Shown: piece after piece, positions 62,898-64,000 of the stretch | Layout: each line of letters opens with the position of its first letter | Numbering within the stretch: position 1 is the stretch's first letter | From: Promicromonospora sukumoe 327MFSha3.1 | GTDB taxonomy: Bacteria > Actinomycetota > Actinomycetes > Actinomycetales > Cellulomonadaceae | Length of the DNA stretch: 64,000 nt | Direction: 5' to 3' | Assembly (NCBI RefSeq): GCF_000385135.1 | Contig: NZ_ARQM01000016.1 | Location: 1 to 64,000 of the forward strand | Position numbers and translations under genes: made by a program | Notes under the pieces: generated by a model | The model's input: only the letters and a program-made list of their open reading frames with translations | What the model was told of the DNA's origin: nothing | The model's database searches: none

Positions 62898-62922
62898 GCG
62901 GCCCGGGACGGACCCGGGCCGC
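62898..62922. terminator. Terminator between tadA and the unknown gene
   Basis: GCGGCCCGGG and CCCGGGCCGC form a perfect 10-bp stem with an ACGGA loop, 12 bases after tadA, between convergent genes. Confidence 0.8.
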
Positions 62923-62929
62923 ACCCGCG

Positions 62930-63592
62930 TCAGACCTGCGGCAGGGTCGCGTGCAGCTGGTCGAGCAGCGTGCGCAGTCGCAGCAGGTAGAGCCGCTCGT
63001 TGGCCAGGCTGGACATGTTCGCGACGGCGTCCGGCCGGTCCTGGTACTTGACGATCATGAGCTCGAACTCGGTGAGGTCCCGGCGCCAGTTGTACCCCTG
63101 GACCCGCTCCCGCCAGCGGTGCAGCTTCTCGACGAGCGCGCTGTCCGGCGCCCGGCTGAGCACGCCGGAGGCGAGCGCGACGTCGACCGCCGAGAGTGCG
63201 AGCCGGGGGCTCACCGAGAGGGCCCGGTCGCCGCCGGTCCGGAGCCCGGCGAGCCGGCGCTCCACGATCACGCGGTTCTGCCGCAGCTCGAAGATCACCG
63301 AGGCGACCAGCTCCGAGCGGCGCTCCGTCTCGGCGTTCTGCCGTTCCACGACGAGCCCGGTGACGCCCGCCAGCAGGGTCAGCGAGTTGACCCACGGCTC
63401 CCACTCGGGGCCGATGCCGAGGATCCACAGGACGCCCAGCACGAACGCGACCGCCAGCAGGGTGTAGGTCACGGCGGCGACGGTCACGCGCCGTCGTCGG
63501 GCCCAGCGCCGGTCCGACCATGCCCCCGCGACCCGCCGCCGCGCCAGGCGCACGCGCGCCCGGACCGCTTGTGCCGCCCGGGTCACTTCCAT
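62930..63592 (-). CDS. Membrane protein of unknown function
   Basis: A 220-residue protein. A very Arg-rich start (residues 1-36) leads into two hydrophobic helices (about 37-60 and 68-83). The rest is helical and charged (ERQNAETERRSELVASVIFE), ending LDQLHATLPQV. No family recognised. It overlaps the upstream gene by 10 bases, so the two are probably made together. Confidence 0.65.
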   Translation of the reverse strand: MEVTRAAQAVRARVRLARRRVAGAWSDRRWARRRRVTVAAVTYTLLAVAFVLGVLWILGIGPEWEPWVNSLTLLAGVTGLVVERQNAETERRSELVASVIFELRQNRVIVERRLAGLRTGGDRALSVSPRLALSAVDVALASGVLSRAPDSALVEKLHRWRERVQGYNWRRDLTEFELMIVKYQDRPDAVANMSSLANERLYLLRLRTLLDQLHATLPQV

Positions 63593-64000
63593 ACGTCGAA
63601 CGCGGGCAGGGCCGTCGGCGCGTTCTCGTCGGGCGCCAGGAGGCGCAGCTCGAGCCCGAACGGGTTCTGCCGCCGCGTGTACCGGAAGCGTTCCCGCTGC
63701 ACGTGGGTGGTCCGCAGGCCGGCGTCGGCGACCAGCTTGTCGATCCGCTCGGTCGTGTACTTGCGCGTCGTGTACAGGCGGATGGTGTCCAGCGGCTTGA
63801 GGTGCACGGGCCGGCTGCCGGGGATGGCCATGCGGAGGGTCTCGCTGCCGACGTTCTGCCAGAACACCTTGAGCAGGATGCTCTCGTCGTCGACCGCCCC
63901 GGTGAACCGGACCTGCTCCAGGTCGATCTTGAGGTCGGTGTTGTAGCGGACGGCGCTCGCCACGAACTCGACGAACCCGCGGGTCTGGCGGTACTCGGCC
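63583..64000 (-). CDS. Unknown protein, partial (N-terminus outside window)
   Basis: The last 139 residues of a longer minus-strand protein that continues past the right edge. Visible are YNTDLKIDLEQVRFTGAVDD, LRMAIPGSRPVHLKPLDTIR and RKYTTERIDKLVADAGLRTT, a run faintly like the C-terminal end of histidine-specific (EgtD-type) SAM methyltransferases. The resemblance is weak and unverified. It overlaps the membrane protein gene by 10 bases. Confidence 0.55.
   Translation of the reverse strand, partial: AEYRQTRGFVEFVASAVRYNTDLKIDLEQVRFTGAVDDESILLKVFWQNVGSETLRMAIPGSRPVHLKPLDTIRLYTTRKYTTERIDKLVADAGLRTTHVQRERFRYTRRQNPFGLELRLLAPDENAPTALPAFDVWK

Overview
The window is very GC-rich and gene-dense. 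Adjacent genes often overlap by 4 bases (ATGA/GTGA) and GTG starts are common. An HspR/HAIR-controlled dnaK operon, DUF4235 and DUF6069 proteins, an ECF sigma factor with a fused anti-sigma domain, and a xylan-type glycosidase operon all point to a high-GC Gram-positive actinobacterium. I infer a polysaccharide-degrading member of the Micrococcales, perhaps near the Promicromonosporaceae or Cellulomonadaceae. The family is inferred from gene content only. No phage, transposase, CRISPR array or tRNA gene was seen.

Layout. 1-200: the end of an rRNA operon (5S rRNA and a strong terminator). 0.3-1.6 kb: an AGE-family sugar isomerase. 1.7-7.7 kb: a molybdenum island with modABC and a Mop-domain regulator on the minus strand, then an Rrf2 regulator, a TauE/SafE permease and moaB on the plus strand, and moaC-moaD on the minus strand. 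8-11.6 kb: a TPP riboswitch and the thiBPQ thiamine transporter. 11.7-14.1 kb: a NarL-type two-component system and a DUF6069 membrane protein. 14.1-18.2 kb: an HxlR regulator divergent from a DoxX protein, an M20 peptidase, a PrsW-like protease and cutC. 18.2-25.6 kb: pgi, a phosphotransferase, an OmpR-type two-component system, a small repeat-rich secreted acidic protein and an M81 metallopeptidase.

25.6-39.3 kb is carbohydrate-related. Two paralogous double-GNAT acetyltransferases flank a GH3 beta-glucosidase. A LacI regulator follows, divergent from an ABC importer-GH3-GH43 operon that probably takes up and hydrolyses xylo-oligosaccharides or arabinoxylo-oligosaccharides. 39.4-39.7 kb is an S4 RNA-binding protein.

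39.8-49.6 kb is the most unusual region: four tandem secreted paralogs in alternating form (S8 peptidase plus Ig-like modules; modules only; S8 peptidase plus modules; modules only). All four share the same C-terminal cysteine-paired tail. Each is preceded by the same promoter-like motif and 5-prime hairpin at fixed spacing.

49.6-52.2 kb holds a small membrane protein, an M19 dipeptidase, a small unknown protein and a RimJ-like acetyltransferase. 52.2-56.5 kb is dnaK-grpE-dnaJ-hspR behind two HAIR operators. After it come a DUF1540 protein behind an iron-box-like site, a degenerate GGDEF protein, the 1203-residue sigma/anti-sigma/surface fusion, upp, tadA and two genes of unknown function at the right edge. 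A 38-44 base palindrome family occurs four times between genes, and one copy overlaps the start of tadA.
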